Shown: positions 45,389 through 53,614, counted from the first letter of the stretch. The stretch is DNA of 64,000 bases from Paenibacillus sp. FSL H7-0326 (GCF_001955535.1 NZ_MPVN01000001.1:1364001-1428000); one strand, 5' to 3'. Numbers and translations are program-made. The notes: generated by a model not told the origin, from the letters alone.

Positions 45389-45906
45389 TCTATCGTGTAC
45401 AAATCTAGTCTGTATTGAATAAGTTGACTGTTCCCGCCTAAGTATTCTTCACTACCAATTCTACTAATTTCTTTGAAGCCTATTCTCTCAAGCATTTTTC
45501 TCGATCTAATATTCGAATCGTTTGTTTCTGCGTTAAAGACGGTAATCCCTAAATGCTTAGAAGCGTGGTCGATCATTGATTTTGCTGAATAAAATCCAAA
45601 TCCCTTCCCCCACAGCGTACTTTCGCCAATTGCAATACCTAACTCAGCAGAATTGTCTTTAATACTGGCCAAGTCAGCATATCCAATAAGCCTTTCATTA
45701 AATTCTATTCCCATTCGGATAAAATCTTCAGCTTCGTTATTTACACATTTCCGCCACCATATATATAATTCTTGTGGACTTCGATCTTTCTCCCATCCAT
45801 TTGCTGAACAGAAGGAATCATCCTTACTCCAATTCAGAACACTGTTATAATCATCTACTCTTAAATTTCTTAGTTTCACCGCTATTGGATTGTCATTTAG
45901 GTTCAT
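45385..45906 (-). CDS. GNAT family N-acetyltransferase
   Basis: A 173-residue protein. AIGESTLWGKGFGFYSAKSM is motif A and NDSNIRSRKMLERIGFKEI motif B. It is of the RimJ/L-like group. It starts 54 bases beyond the core of S9 and overlaps the 2H fragment at its end. Confidence 0.85.
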   Translation of the reverse strand: MNLNDNPIAVKLRNLRVDDYNSVLNWSKDDSFCSANGWEKDRSPQELYIWWRKCVNNEAEDFIRMGIEFNERLIGYADLASIKDNSAELGIAIGESTLWGKGFGFYSAKSMIDHASKHLGITVFNAETNDSNIRSRKMLERIGFKEISRIGSEEYLGGNSQLIQYRLDLYTID

Positions 45907-45959
45907 TTTCTTTCTCCTAACTTACGACAGCTTGAAGCTATTATTTATCTTTGCAGTAC

Positions 45960-46028
45960 GTATAACATGTTCCTGTATTGGGTATCCGACTCAGGCTAAA
46001 TGTCCGCAGCGTGAATATTACGTTATAT
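45960..46028 (-). repeat. attC-like cassette site S9 (compact)
   Basis: The shortest complete copy, 69 bases: ATATAAC (46028-46022) to GTTATAC (45966-45960) on the minus strand. The opening half ATATAACGTAATATTCACG and the inverted closing half GTATAACATGTTCCTGTATT are partly complementary, as in attC stems. CGGACATTTAGCCTGAGTCGG forms the centre. This size is typical of integron attC sites. Confidence 0.65.
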
Positions 46029-46050
46029 TGAAGGACTCTCTTCTATAGAA

Positions 46051-46893
46051 TTATCCTAATAAATTGGTATTCAATGTCCACTCTAATCTTCTAAGCCACT
46101 CATTTTTTACATTGGGATTCGCATTCTTTGTTCGATTCAAAATATGAATTACTCTAGAAAGTGCAAATGCTTTTACAGCTTCCTCTGTTATTTGTATGGG
46201 TGAGCGTAAACGATATGCATTTAAGAAAATTTCAGATAGCTCTTCACAAATATCGGGATAATGGAGATGAACAAACCATAGCACCCATGCGATATCTTGA
46301 AGTGGATGCCCCCATCCTCCCCACTCCCAATCAATAACAACCATTGAATTCTCAGATAAAATCGTATTATGAGGTCCAAAATCACCATGAATTAAGGTAC
46401 TTTCTCCCTCAACATGAATATCCAGGAGATCTCTCACCCTACCCTTTATATCACTGGAGACGAAATCGACTGAATCAATTCCTCGTTCCATAAGCCCAAC
46501 GATGGGTAATTCCCATTGACTCTTTTTCTGTTTTATTGAATGTATTTCAGTGGATAAACGAACACCTAATAACTTATAGATCTCTCGAGCCTTATCCATA
46601 TCACCTTGATCTAGAAAACGCTGGCCGTTGATTCCATGTATGTAATCCATAATGATGTACCCGGATGTATCATCTTCAAAATAATCATGAATTATTGGAG
46701 ACACACCTGAATGGTTTAAAAGAGTCAGTGTATCCCTTTCACTCTTACCATTACTATTATTTTTATTGAAAATTTTCGCAATAACCAGAGGGTTTGATCC
46801 TTCGAGAAGAAATGAAGAATTGGTATACCCTCCTGACAATGCAGTCAATTTTATATTTGGAAACTTACGCAACAAGATGTCATTAGCCATCAA
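46051..46893 (-). CDS. aminoglycoside phosphotransferase-like kinase
   Basis: A 280-residue APH-fold kinase, complete: NPLVIAKIFNKNNSNGK in the N-lobe, LIHGDFGPHNTILSENS as catalytic loop and VVIDWEWGGWGHPLQDIAWV as metal site. The physiological substrate is unknown. It lies between sites S10 and S9 as a single-gene cassette. Confidence 0.87.
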   Translation of the reverse strand: MMANDILLRKFPNIKLTALSGGYTNSSFLLEGSNPLVIAKIFNKNNSNGKSERDTLTLLNHSGVSPIIHDYFEDDTSGYIIMDYIHGINGQRFLDQGDMDKAREIYKLLGVRLSTEIHSIKQKKSQWELPIVGLMERGIDSVDFVSSDIKGRVRDLLDIHVEGESTLIHGDFGPHNTILSENSMVVIDWEWGGWGHPLQDIAWVLWFVHLHYPDICEELSEIFLNAYRLRSPIQITEEAVKAFALSRVIHILNRTKNANPNVKNEWLRRLEWTLNTNLLG

Positions 46894-46928
46894 CTGTAAA
46901 CCTTCTTCCTCTATTTTTAAAGTCTTTC

Positions 46929-47072
46929 GCTTAACGTTATTGTGTTCACAACGCCCGGCAAATGTCGGTTGTGTCTAGCTGATTCTGCTCCCCTGCTCAT
47001 ATCTTCTACTAGATTGAGGAGTGCAAGCAACAATGCTAAAATATATTATTAATATAATATGTGAATTTAGAC
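46929..47072 (-). repeat. attC-like cassette site S10
   Basis: On the minus strand GTCTAAATTCACATATT (from 47072) opens and AACGTTAAGC closes; GTTAAGC (46935-46929) matches GTTRRRY exactly. It is 144 bases long. The plus strand contains TTAACGTTATTGTGTTCAC and CCCGGCAAATGTCGG, shared with S9 and S12. The next start codon is 36 bases away. Confidence 0.58.
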
Positions 47073-47096
47073 TCATCTTTGATAGATTACATAAAA

Positions 47097-47660
47097 CTAC
47101 TCATCCCACATTCTTATTACTTCTTTTAATTCTAGACCTTCAAAATGCATTTTATAGATATCTGGTTTCTTTAATTGATCTAAGAATTCTAAGCCATAAT
47201 TTGAATCAAAATAATTTATCATCAATGTCATTACAAGACCGTGTGTTCCAATTGCAATTTTCTTCCCTTGGTGTTGTTTTAATATGGTGTTAAGTACTGA
47301 AACTGATCTATTCTGACAATCTGCGTTTGATTCGCCACCTGGTAAGGCATATTCAAAGTTGTAAAAGTGATGTCTAATATTAGACATCAAATCAATAATT
47401 TCGCCTGAAGCAAAATGGCGTTCCCTGAGATCTTCAAATGTTTCTATCTCTAAGTTTAAGTGTTCAGCCAATCCCTCAACACTCAATACTGCTCGAGAAT
47501 AGGGACTTGAGATTATGATGTCTATTCCTTCACCAATAAGTATCTTTGTTACTTTATCAACATCCATTTTACCCTTTGCAGTAAGCCCTCTTGTTCTTTC
47601 ATTTCCTTCATCATAAGGCGATTCAGCATGTCTAACCATATAAATAATGGTTTCCATCAT
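47097..47660 (-). CDS. histidine phosphatase family protein
   Basis: About 187 residues with the catalytic YMVRHAESPYDE at the start, SSPYSRAVLSVEGL in the first third, and GTHGLVMTLMINYFD with the second catalytic His. It is of the phosphoglycerate-mutase-like group. The ATG pair behind AGGGAGGTATAT is the start, and longer in-frame extensions are unlikely. Confidence 0.87.
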   Translation of the reverse strand: MMETIIYMVRHAESPYDEGNERTRGLTAKGKMDVDKVTKILIGEGIDIIISSPYSRAVLSVEGLAEHLNLEIETFEDLRERHFASGEIIDLMSNIRHHFYNFEYALPGGESNADCQNRSVSVLNTILKQHQGKKIAIGTHGLVMTLMINYFDSNYGLEFLDQLKKPDIYKMHFEGLELKEVIRMWDE

Positions 47661-47675
47661 ATATACCTCCCTAGA

Positions 47676-47800
47676 GATGTCCGCAGAAATTGCTTCCCCG
47701 AAATGCACCTTTGAAGACCGAGGTTAGCAGCTGCCAGCACTTCGCGAATGTTTTATTATCCGCTGTCAACGACAGCATTGAGATTATCTTCACAGTCTCT
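47676..47800 (-). repeat. degenerate cassette repeat S11
   Basis: The plus strand shows GATGTCCGCAG, a CGAAATGCACC block, GGTTAGCAGC and CGCGAATGTTTTATTATC, fragments in the order found in S9, S10 and S12. The ends do not show clean core sequences. Confidence 0.35.
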
Positions 47801-47819
47801 ATTTCTTTCCGAAATCATC

Positions 47820-47978
47820 CTAATATCTCTCAGCTATAGATCTTAATCTTTCTAGTTCAATACTCTTATGTAATTGATCATAGAATTCTAGTTCAGCGGC
47901 TTTGATATATAGAACACCAAATTCATTTAAGTTATTCGGACTACAAAAGACTTTAACTACACCCTCATTTATTTCTGT
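47820..47978 (-). pseudogene. C-terminal remnant of an unknown gene
   Basis: An open frame of 52 codons without any start codon reads NNLNEFGVLYIKAAELEFYD then KSIELERLRSIAERY and ends with TAG. The regular amphipathic helix pattern looks like genuine protein. It occupies the space between the HIT gene and repeat S11 and is probably the 3' end of a decayed cassette gene. Confidence 0.45.
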
Positions 47979-48001
47979 TTATAAAATCTCAATATACTCT
48001 C

Positions 48002-48469
48002 TTAATATGCGCTTGACATTCTTTTTTCCAATACCTTTTTTATGTCTAACATTAAATCTCTGTGAGTCTCTTCATTCCATTGGTATTGATCATCTGTCCA
48101 ATTTGATTCCGGATAGGTCCATACAGGGTTTCTTCGATTGTACTCCGGTTCCCATTCATATCTCGGAAATACATGAGCATGTAAGAATGGAGCCTCATTA
48201 CCATAAATTGAATAATTGATTCTCATTGGTTTACATACTTCTTTCAAAGCATCTCCTAATAGACTCATATCAAGTAAAAAATCATTACGATCTCCATACT
48301 CTAGATCTGTTAGCTCGTTCACTTTCGGTGCTCGAATAAGCAAACAATAGCCCGGTAAAAATTGTGTTAATCCGATAACAGCGTAGCCTGATTTCATCTT
48401 GGTTATGACAGTAGGATTTTCACCTCTATCTGCAAAACCTATAGGATCTGACAGAAAATTATGCTTCAT
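48002..48469 (-). CDS. HIT-like family protein
   Basis: A 155-residue histidine-triad-type protein. The triad region reads FLHAHVFPRYEWEPEY, so the third histidine of HxHxH is a Phe. The N-terminal YCLLIRAPKVNELTDL pattern is typical. Members hydrolyse nucleotide phosphoramidates or Ap4A. The altered triad may mean a shifted activity, or this may be a variant subfamily. Confidence 0.75.
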   Translation of the reverse strand: MKHNFLSDPIGFADRGENPTVITKMKSGYAVIGLTQFLPGYCLLIRAPKVNELTDLEYGDRNDFLLDMSLLGDALKEVCKPMRINYSIYGNEAPFLHAHVFPRYEWEPEYNRRNPVWTYPESNWTDDQYQWNEETHRDLMLDIKKVLEKRMSSAY

Positions 48470-48511
48470 AAACTCATCTCCAAGATATGATATTTTACTT
48501 GTATTTACATC

Positions 48512-48632
48512 ACATAACGTTCGCGTATGTACGACGGCTGCGCAAATGCACTGTTAGCCTCGAATATCCGACTTAGTCCACTTCCGGAGATCCTCGGTCT
48601 GACCAATGGTCGTGAGCTCATAGCTTTTAGAT
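48512..48632 (-). repeat. attC-like cassette site S12
   Basis: On the minus strand ATCTAAA (48632-48626) opens and AACGTTATGT closes (core GTTATGT 48518-48512), 121 bases. The plus strand carries GCAAATGCACTGTTAGCC in the centre. It lies 34 bases from the upstream stop and 43 from the next start. Confidence 0.55.
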
Positions 48633-48665
48633 AGAGTCTATCTTCACTAATTTTCCTCTAGTGTC

Positions 48666-49211
48666 TTATATAAATTCCTTACTAAGTATAGTTTCAACTA
48701 CTTTTTTATTGTCCTTATACTGCAACTTGATAAGTGATATTTCTTGCACCTCGGCTTGTATACTCTCTAATCTTTTTGTACTGTATTGTAATGCTTCTAA
48801 TAACTTCTGATCGCTTAAACGGTTTGCAATTGTACAGTGGGGTATCCATTTTTCAGGGTTGTACGTTGAATTGGAGAATACATTATATTCCTTGAAGTGA
48901 TGATGATGATTGAAGTGAAGTTCTAGCAATTCCATTGTTGGATTCGGAGATAAGAATAAAGCTCCACTCTTTATGAACGTCCCTAACATGCTAAAGGTTA
49001 GACAGATCCTTGGAGTTGAATCGTAATATTCGCAGAACCTATTCTTGAAACTAGACTCTTCCAAATCTGAATAATCAGCTATGGTTAGATGTGGCTTTCT
49101 ATTCTCTATTTCGTTAGCATAGCTAGATATACCTTCCTCATTCAATTCCCCCCATAGATTATTGATTTTATCATTTGTTTCTGAGTCAAAATGAAGTACT
49201 ATCCCATACAA
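48666..49211 (-). CDS. 2H phosphoesterase (2'-5' RNA ligase-like)
   Basis: A 181-residue protein with both catalytic motifs, RKPHLTIADYSDLEE and WIPHCTIANRLSDQ. The fold covers 2'-5' RNA ligases and cyclic phosphodiesterases; a defence-related 2-5A role is possible but unproven. It is the most upstream small gene in this part of the array. The 68 bases upstream contain no clear site. Confidence 0.83.
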   Translation of the reverse strand: MYGIVLHFDSETNDKINNLWGELNEEGISSYANEIENRKPHLTIADYSDLEESSFKNRFCEYYDSTPRICLTFSMLGTFIKSGALFLSPNPTMELLELHFNHHHHFKEYNVFSNSTYNPEKWIPHCTIANRLSDQKLLEALQYSTKRLESIQAEVQEISLIKLQYKDNKKVVETILSKEFI

Positions 49212-49279
49212 AATATAATCACTACTTTCTATTCTATTTAAGTTTTAAATTCTTGTTATATTCATTCGTTTAAGATCTC

Positions 49280-49729
49280 TCACGCCTTCCGAACAGCAGG
49301 CGAGTAAAATACGTCACTATGCATGTGCTGAATTCTGTCCCAATTCCCAGGATTGGTCGTGTCTTGCGTACGGTGCTCCAGAATGGCTTGATATAGGGCC
49401 GTTTTTTCTTCCAAATGGGCAACGTGCTGTTTGGCTTCTTCGAGCTTAGCGAGTGCCGCTTCCTTATGTTCCATCATGAGTTCGAAGCGTTGCGGAATGG
49501 TCGAGTCTCCTTCTAAACAGAGATCGATGTACGTTTTTATGACTCCAATCGGCATCCCGGATTGCTTAAGGCATTTGATGCCATGCAGCCAATTGATCGA
49601 TTCTTCGTCGAACATCCGTATATTATTTTGATTGCGCTGTATGCTTGGCACCAAGCCTTTATCCGTGTAAAAGCGAACTGCGTGCTCGGTAAGTCCTGTT
49701 ATTGAAGCAGCTTCTTTGACTGTATACAT
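49280..49729 (-). CDS. MerR family transcriptional regulator
   Basis: A 149-residue regulator with an N-terminal winged helix MYTVKEAASITGLTEHAVRF, RFYTDKGLVPSI and a long C-terminal coiled coil (EHKEAALAKLEEAKQHVAHL). No cysteine cluster of the metal-sensing type is seen, so it fits organic-compound or redox sensors. It is divergent from the aldo/keto reductase at 49905, its probable target. Confidence 0.9.
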   Translation of the reverse strand: MYTVKEAASITGLTEHAVRFYTDKGLVPSIQRNQNNIRMFDEESINWLHGIKCLKQSGMPIGVIKTYIDLCLEGDSTIPQRFELMMEHKEAALAKLEEAKQHVAHLEEKTALYQAILEHRTQDTTNPGNWDRIQHMHSDVFYSPAVRKA

Positions 49730-49904
49730 GTGAAATCCTCCTTGGAAAATAAATTAACGAAGACGCCTTGACTTCGTGTTATACGAAGGTCCTAAGCTTA
49801 TTGTAATGCAGATGAACCGTATGTGGAATCCCTGCTGCTGTGCCAGACTCAGGAATACGTGCCGCTTGCTCTACTATTACATTTGAATATTAGGAGGAAT
49901 TACA

Positions 49905-50756
49905 ATGCAAACCGTAACATTAAACAATGGTGTAAAAATGCCGATCATCGGCTTTGGTGTCTACCAACTTCCGAACGCTGAAGAATGCGAGAACGCGGTA
50001 TATGAAGCGCTGATGGCAGGTTACCGCCTAATCGACACCGCCGCCGGTTATCTGAACGAGGAAGCGGTCGGGCGAGCGATCAAGCGCAGCGGCGTGCCGC
50101 GTGAGGAGTTGTTCATCACGACCAAGCTTTGGGTTCAGGATGCCGGTTACGAGAGTGCCAAGCAGGCATTTACCAAATCCTTAAAGAAGCTGCAGCTCGA
50201 CTATCTTGATCTGTATCTTATTCACCAGCCGTTCGGTGATTACTACGGTGCTTGGCGTGCGATGGAAGAGCTGTACCGGGAAGGCATGATCAAGGCGATC
50301 GGTGTCAGCAATTTCCTGCCCGACCGTCTGATGGACCTTATTGTGCATAACGAAATCTTGCCCGCGGTCAACCAGATCGAAACGCACCCATTCTACCACC
50401 AAATCGAGAGCGCCAATTTTATGAAAGAGCAAGGAGTGCAACACCAGTCATGGGCCCCATTTGCTGAAGGACTTAACAACCTGTTCAGCAACGAAGTGCT
50501 GGCTTCGATTGCAGAAAGACACAACAAGTCCGTGGCTCAGGTCGTGCTTCGCTGGCTTGTTCAGCGTGGAGTCGTTGTTATCCCAAAATCGGTGCACAAA
50601 GAGCGGATTGTTGAGAACTTCAACATTTTCGATTTTGAGCTGAGTGCGGACGATACTGAACAAATTTCCACTCTCGATATGCGGGAAAGTCTTTTCTTAT
50701 CGTACCGTGATCCGGAAGTAGCCAAGATGATGGGGAACTGGAAAGTCGATCTGTAA
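49905..50756 (+). CDS. aldo/keto reductase
   Basis: A 283-residue NADPH-dependent reductase. The catalytic tetrad is Asp and Tyr in [13 protein letters not shown], Lys in TTKLWVQD, and His in [12 protein letters not shown]; the cofactor motif [15 protein letters not shown] is present. GAGGAAT precedes the ATG. GC content is visibly higher than in the cassette genes. The divergent MerR gene suggests induction by a toxic aldehyde or similar compound. Confidence 0.92.
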   Translation: MQTVTLNNGVKMPIIGFGVYQLPNAEECENAVYEALMAGYRLIDTAAGYLNEEAVGRAIKRSGVPREELFITTKLWVQDAGYESAKQAFTKSLKKLQLDYLDLYLIHQPFGDYYGAWRAMEELYREGMIKAIGVSNFLPDRLMDLIVHNEILPAVNQIETHPFYHQIESANFMKEQGVQHQSWAPFAEGLNNLFSNEVLASIAERHNKSVAQVVLRWLVQRGVVVIPKSVHKERIVENFNIFDFELSADDTEQISTLDMRESLFLSYRDPEVAKMMGNWKVDL

Positions 50757-50793
50757 CGCTAGATCGATCCGTAAACTCATCATGCGTTTATCC

Positions 50794-51105
50794 TCATCTA
50801 TGTAAGAAAGGACAAGGAGGGTTCTCCTTGTCCTTCTTCTGATTTGATTGAAATTCCAAGAATATATAACTGCATCCTGATGTTCCACAGCTTACATATG
50901 GTTTTATCGTCCCAAGACTTGATAGCTCTAACGCATCTTCAACCTTTATTCCGGCAACCTTTAAAACATCTACAGCCGTCGTAGGATATAAACAGGATGT
51001 CCCGCTGCTGATAAAAAGTTCATCATTTAGAATCTGTGCTCCTTTGTGTCGTTGCTCCCAGAGTCTTGGCGGGAACGTAATCTCGGTGAAGAAGTCGAGT
51101 ATTAC
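50794..51105 (-). pseudogene. unrecognised gene remnant without a start codon
   Basis: A frame of 104 codons ending in TGA contains LFISSGTSCLYPTTAVDVLK, VAGIKVEDALELSSLGTIKP and YVSCGTSGCSYIFLEF. It has no ATG, GTG or TTG near its beginning and runs into the 3' end of the glycosylase gene. The composition looks like real protein. Its end overlaps the terminator of the convergent reductase gene. I do not recognise the family. Confidence 0.5.
50808..50840 (+). terminator. terminator of the aldo/keto reductase gene
   Basis: AAGGACAAGGAG-GGTT-CTCCTTGTCCTT is a perfect 12-base stem followed by CTTCT, about 50 bases after the stop codon. Confidence 0.8.
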
Positions 51106-51128
51106 GTAGACCGCTGAACTGTAGACTG

Positions 51129-52316
51129 TCAGATCTCTGCCGAAATCGTCTCACACCCGTTGAAAATCGCAAACCTTTGGATACAGTTGTTCAGGGCTGT
51201 TCGCAACTGCGTTGTTTGCTTCACACCGTTCTCGTACCAGATGTTTTTAACAACGAGTGTTCCTGTTTTTCGCTCCACGATGATCTCGGCTCGTCCAATG
51301 AAGCTCTCTCCATATAATAGTGGCAGCACATAATATCCGTATTTTCGTTTAATTGCAGGAGTGTAAATCTCCCAGGTGTAATCGAAGCCAAATAATTCGT
51401 TGATAAGTCTTCTGTCCCATATGAAATTATCTAGAGGGGCAATAAGCTCGCAACGCAGTTTCGGCTCGTGATCTTGCAGAACGTCTTCAATTAGCAGTAA
51501 ATCCTCCGTAAGGCAGTACAGCATATCCTTAATTTGTTCCACGACAACAGCAACAATGCGTTCTTCTTGTAATAGCTGGCGAAAAACTTCATTACGCTGA
51601 GCCGTTTTCAACCCCCATATATTCATCCATGCATCGGACGCACGATTCCATAAGAGGCCAACAGAGCCGATTCGACGCAGCACCCGCCACTTATAATGCT
51701 CAAGCTCATCCTCGAGCGGCTCTGATGCATTCAGCAGATTTGGCTGTATGTACTTCTTGGCTATATCGTAATACTTACGAGTTCCTTTTTTATGATGGAT
51801 AATCAACTCACCCGTCGAATACATCTGTTCCAGCACCGAACGGGTTGTATTGTTTCCGCTGCTCCAGTGGATGGCCGATTGCCAAGAGAAATCTCCTTCC
51901 AATTTCAAATCATTTGAACTTAGTGCACCGTAATTTTGGATATGAGCTCTTACTTGCGCTGTCAACGCTTCCATTTCTGGATAGCGTGCTCCATGTAGCC
52001 TCGCGGCTTGTCTGAATCGCTCAAAATACGGCCAATCCTCGACAGGAATAATGGACAGATTCTTGTCAGGATAATCGACAAGACTTCTATTCTCATACAG
52101 CAGCTCGGCGAGCATTTCCTTCGTAAATCCCTTAATACGCGACTGCAGCACCAGTTCGGCGTTTTTACCGCAAACATCGATGGGGTCATATTGAATACAG
52201 CTGGCCTGCCGAGCAAAGTCCAATACGCCCTGCTTCCCACTAAATTTATATTCGCCCAAAAGCCCATGCTTCAACAACAGAAATTGCCGTGCCTGGCGTT
52301 TTGTTAATTGGATCAT
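51129..52316 (-). CDS. YcaQ-like (HTH_42) DNA glycosylase-type protein
   Basis: A 395-residue protein of the winged-helix AlkZ/YcaQ family, whose known members unhook interstrand crosslinks. Visible are QARQFLLLKHGLLG, CIQYDPIDVCGKNAELVLQS, YENRSLVDYPDKNLSI and LIAPLDNFIWDRRLINELFG. The catalytic QxD-type motif corresponds to QYDPID near residue 38. It has a leader of about 200 bases with no gene. Confidence 0.85.
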   Translation of the reverse strand: MIQLTKRQARQFLLLKHGLLGEYKFSGKQGVLDFARQASCIQYDPIDVCGKNAELVLQSRIKGFTKEMLAELLYENRSLVDYPDKNLSIIPVEDWPYFERFRQAARLHGARYPEMEALTAQVRAHIQNYGALSSNDLKLEGDFSWQSAIHWSSGNNTTRSVLEQMYSTGELIIHHKKGTRKYYDIAKKYIQPNLLNASEPLEDELEHYKWRVLRRIGSVGLLWNRASDAWMNIWGLKTAQRNEVFRQLLQEERIVAVVVEQIKDMLYCLTEDLLLIEDVLQDHEPKLRCELIAPLDNFIWDRRLINELFGFDYTWEIYTPAIKRKYGYYVLPLLYGESFIGRAEIIVERKTGTLVVKNIWYENGVKQTTQLRTALNNCIQRFAIFNGCETISAEI

Positions 52317-52514
52317 GTACGCACCTACCTTCTAGTTTAGTAAAGTATTACTTCACGAGTATCCAAATTGAAATCTCCTGCAATTTGCTCCTGGAAATAT
52401 TTTTATAACAGTAATCCTTCTCCAATCATCGAAACCATATCTATTATCATAATATTTCAATATTAATGACAAAAGGTTTCCATGGGTAACAACAGCAATA
52501 TTCTGTTAAGGTCA
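52317..52514. other. gene-free leader before the glycosylase gene
   Basis: AT-rich sequence in which I see no open frame of note. GGGTAACAACAGCAATATTCTGTTAAGG may be a degraded repeat end. Confidence 0.4.
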
Positions 52515-52743
52515 TTCTAACAATTCTTTAATGCATACGATCCCCCGTTGCATTGCTTCTTGTGAAGATTCCCCCGAGAGGTTTAAGGCAGTTTCTGTTG
52601 CGGGTTAAAGACTTAGCCTCGCTGGATGTGTCCGTCTGAATTACTACTCTGCAACGGAATATACTCCGTAGTGATTATGCTTCTTCACGCTTCTAGCGGA
52701 CCAAGGATCACTTGCGATTTGATGCGTTAATGTCATGTTAGAT
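52515..52743 (-). repeat. attC-like cassette site S13 (long)
   Basis: On the minus strand ATCTAAC (52743-52737) opens, a perfect RYYYAAC, and GTTAGAA (52521-52515) closes, one base off GTTRRRY. At 229 bases it is longer than usual and may be two repeats in tandem. The plus strand contains GGATGTGTCCGTCTGAATTA, shared with S3 and S8. It lies 22 bases after the stop of the gene at 52765. Confidence 0.55.
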
Positions 52744-52764
52744 GATGCAGTCGCCTTCTAAGCC

Positions 52765-53193
52765 TTACTTTCTAAATTTAAGGTTTTTCGATTTTTTTGT
52801 AGTTTTCTCTTCTAAAGCAATCCCAACTAATCCTAGTAGCATATTTCTAATAAGTAATTTAAAAGATACATTAATAAAGAATAATAGAATTGCAAACAAA
52901 GGAACACAGTACAAGAGAAAAAAAGGAAGCCACGTGAATTTATCACTGTCTACTGCCGACTTCATTAAGATAGTAGCCACTGAAAATATAAATGAAAAAA
53001 TAATTCCTATGTATTGATTATTTTTATATAGTTCAATTGCAGCTTGGTAGTTTACCTTTGCTATTTTAAGTTTTTCCTCACTAAAACTTCTGTAATGGTT
53101 TAATAATTCCTTGTCATATGACAGATCTGAGTTTTTATTGCGTTCGTTTTTTATAACTTTCTTTGTTATGTATCTTGAAATAATTTTTATCAT
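52765..53193 (-). CDS. two-helix membrane hypothetical protein
   Basis: A 142-residue protein. A basic N-terminal helix region (ITKKVIKNERNKN) is followed by two transmembrane helices (YIGIIFSFIFSVATILM and LPFFLLYCVPLFAILLFFI) and a Lys-rich tail. I do not recognise the family; the layout recalls SMODS/SLATT-like membrane effectors only in outline. It is the first gene after the perfect core GTTAGGC and is followed by site S13. Confidence 0.55.
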   Translation of the reverse strand: MIKIISRYITKKVIKNERNKNSDLSYDKELLNHYRSFSEEKLKIAKVNYQAAIELYKNNQYIGIIFSFIFSVATILMKSAVDSDKFTWLPFFLLYCVPLFAILLFFINVSFKLLIRNMLLGLVGIALEEKTTKKSKNLKFRK

Positions 53194-53231
53194 TTATGCT
53201 TTTCCTTTCTTAAATTATTTGCAACTATTTC

Positions 53232-53238
53232 GCCTAAC
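53232..53238 (-). repeat. core sequence GTTAGGC at the upstream border of the array
   Basis: The minus strand reads GAGTTAGGCGAAATAG. GTTAGGC is a perfect GTTRRRY integron core and lies 39 bases upstream of the start at 53193. No matching opening half is visible up to 53396, so it may be a primary (attI-like) site or the remainder of a decayed attC. The stretch 53239-53396 is AT-rich and shows no gene. Confidence 0.4.
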
Positions 53239-53396
53239 TCTTTTATCTCTGAACTTCGTAAATAACACTTCATATTGATAATTCCTAAACCTATTAATTT
53301 TCATTTTGATTATACTTTATTACCATATATTTGTAATCCTCAGTTTTTCACCCATCGCTTATCCGATCCAGTCGGCTTTGAATTTTGCGAGTATGT

Positions 53397-53588
53397 TTAT
53401 ATACTTACGTGAGTGTAGCTTTCAGTTGTCGAGGAGTTTAAGTGACCAAGCAGCTCCTGAATATATCTTAGATCCGTGCCTGCTTTAAGCAGATGGATAG
53501 CGAAGGAGTGTCTAAGTACATTTATTCCTGCTTCCTTCTTAACTCCTGACCGCTTCAATCTAGATATAATCGAATGATTTCTTTGGAT
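53397..53588 (-). pseudogene. tyrosine recombinase, C-terminal catalytic fragment
   Basis: A frame of 63 codons without a start codon ends with TAA. It reads [40 protein letters not shown] and [15 protein letters not shown]. This is the C-terminal catalytic box of a tyrosine recombinase: Arg in LRHSFA, His in LLGH, and nucleophile Tyr in YTH. An upstream TAA at 53591 cuts the fragment off, and no other part of the protein is seen. It sits just upstream of the cassette array in the same orientation. Confidence 0.85.
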
Positions 53589-53614
53589 TTATACAAAATA
53601 CACCAGGCATGTGA

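Noticed and set aside
49212..49279. TTGTTATATTCATTCG upstream of the 2H gene as a repeat end
   Set aside because: The core-like GTTATAT has the wrong orientation relative to the other copies and no partner half.
52765..53193. Call of a SLATT-type defence effector for the two-helix membrane protein
   Set aside because: Only the general layout fits; there is no adjacent nucleotidyltransferase or sensor gene, so it is left as hypothetical.
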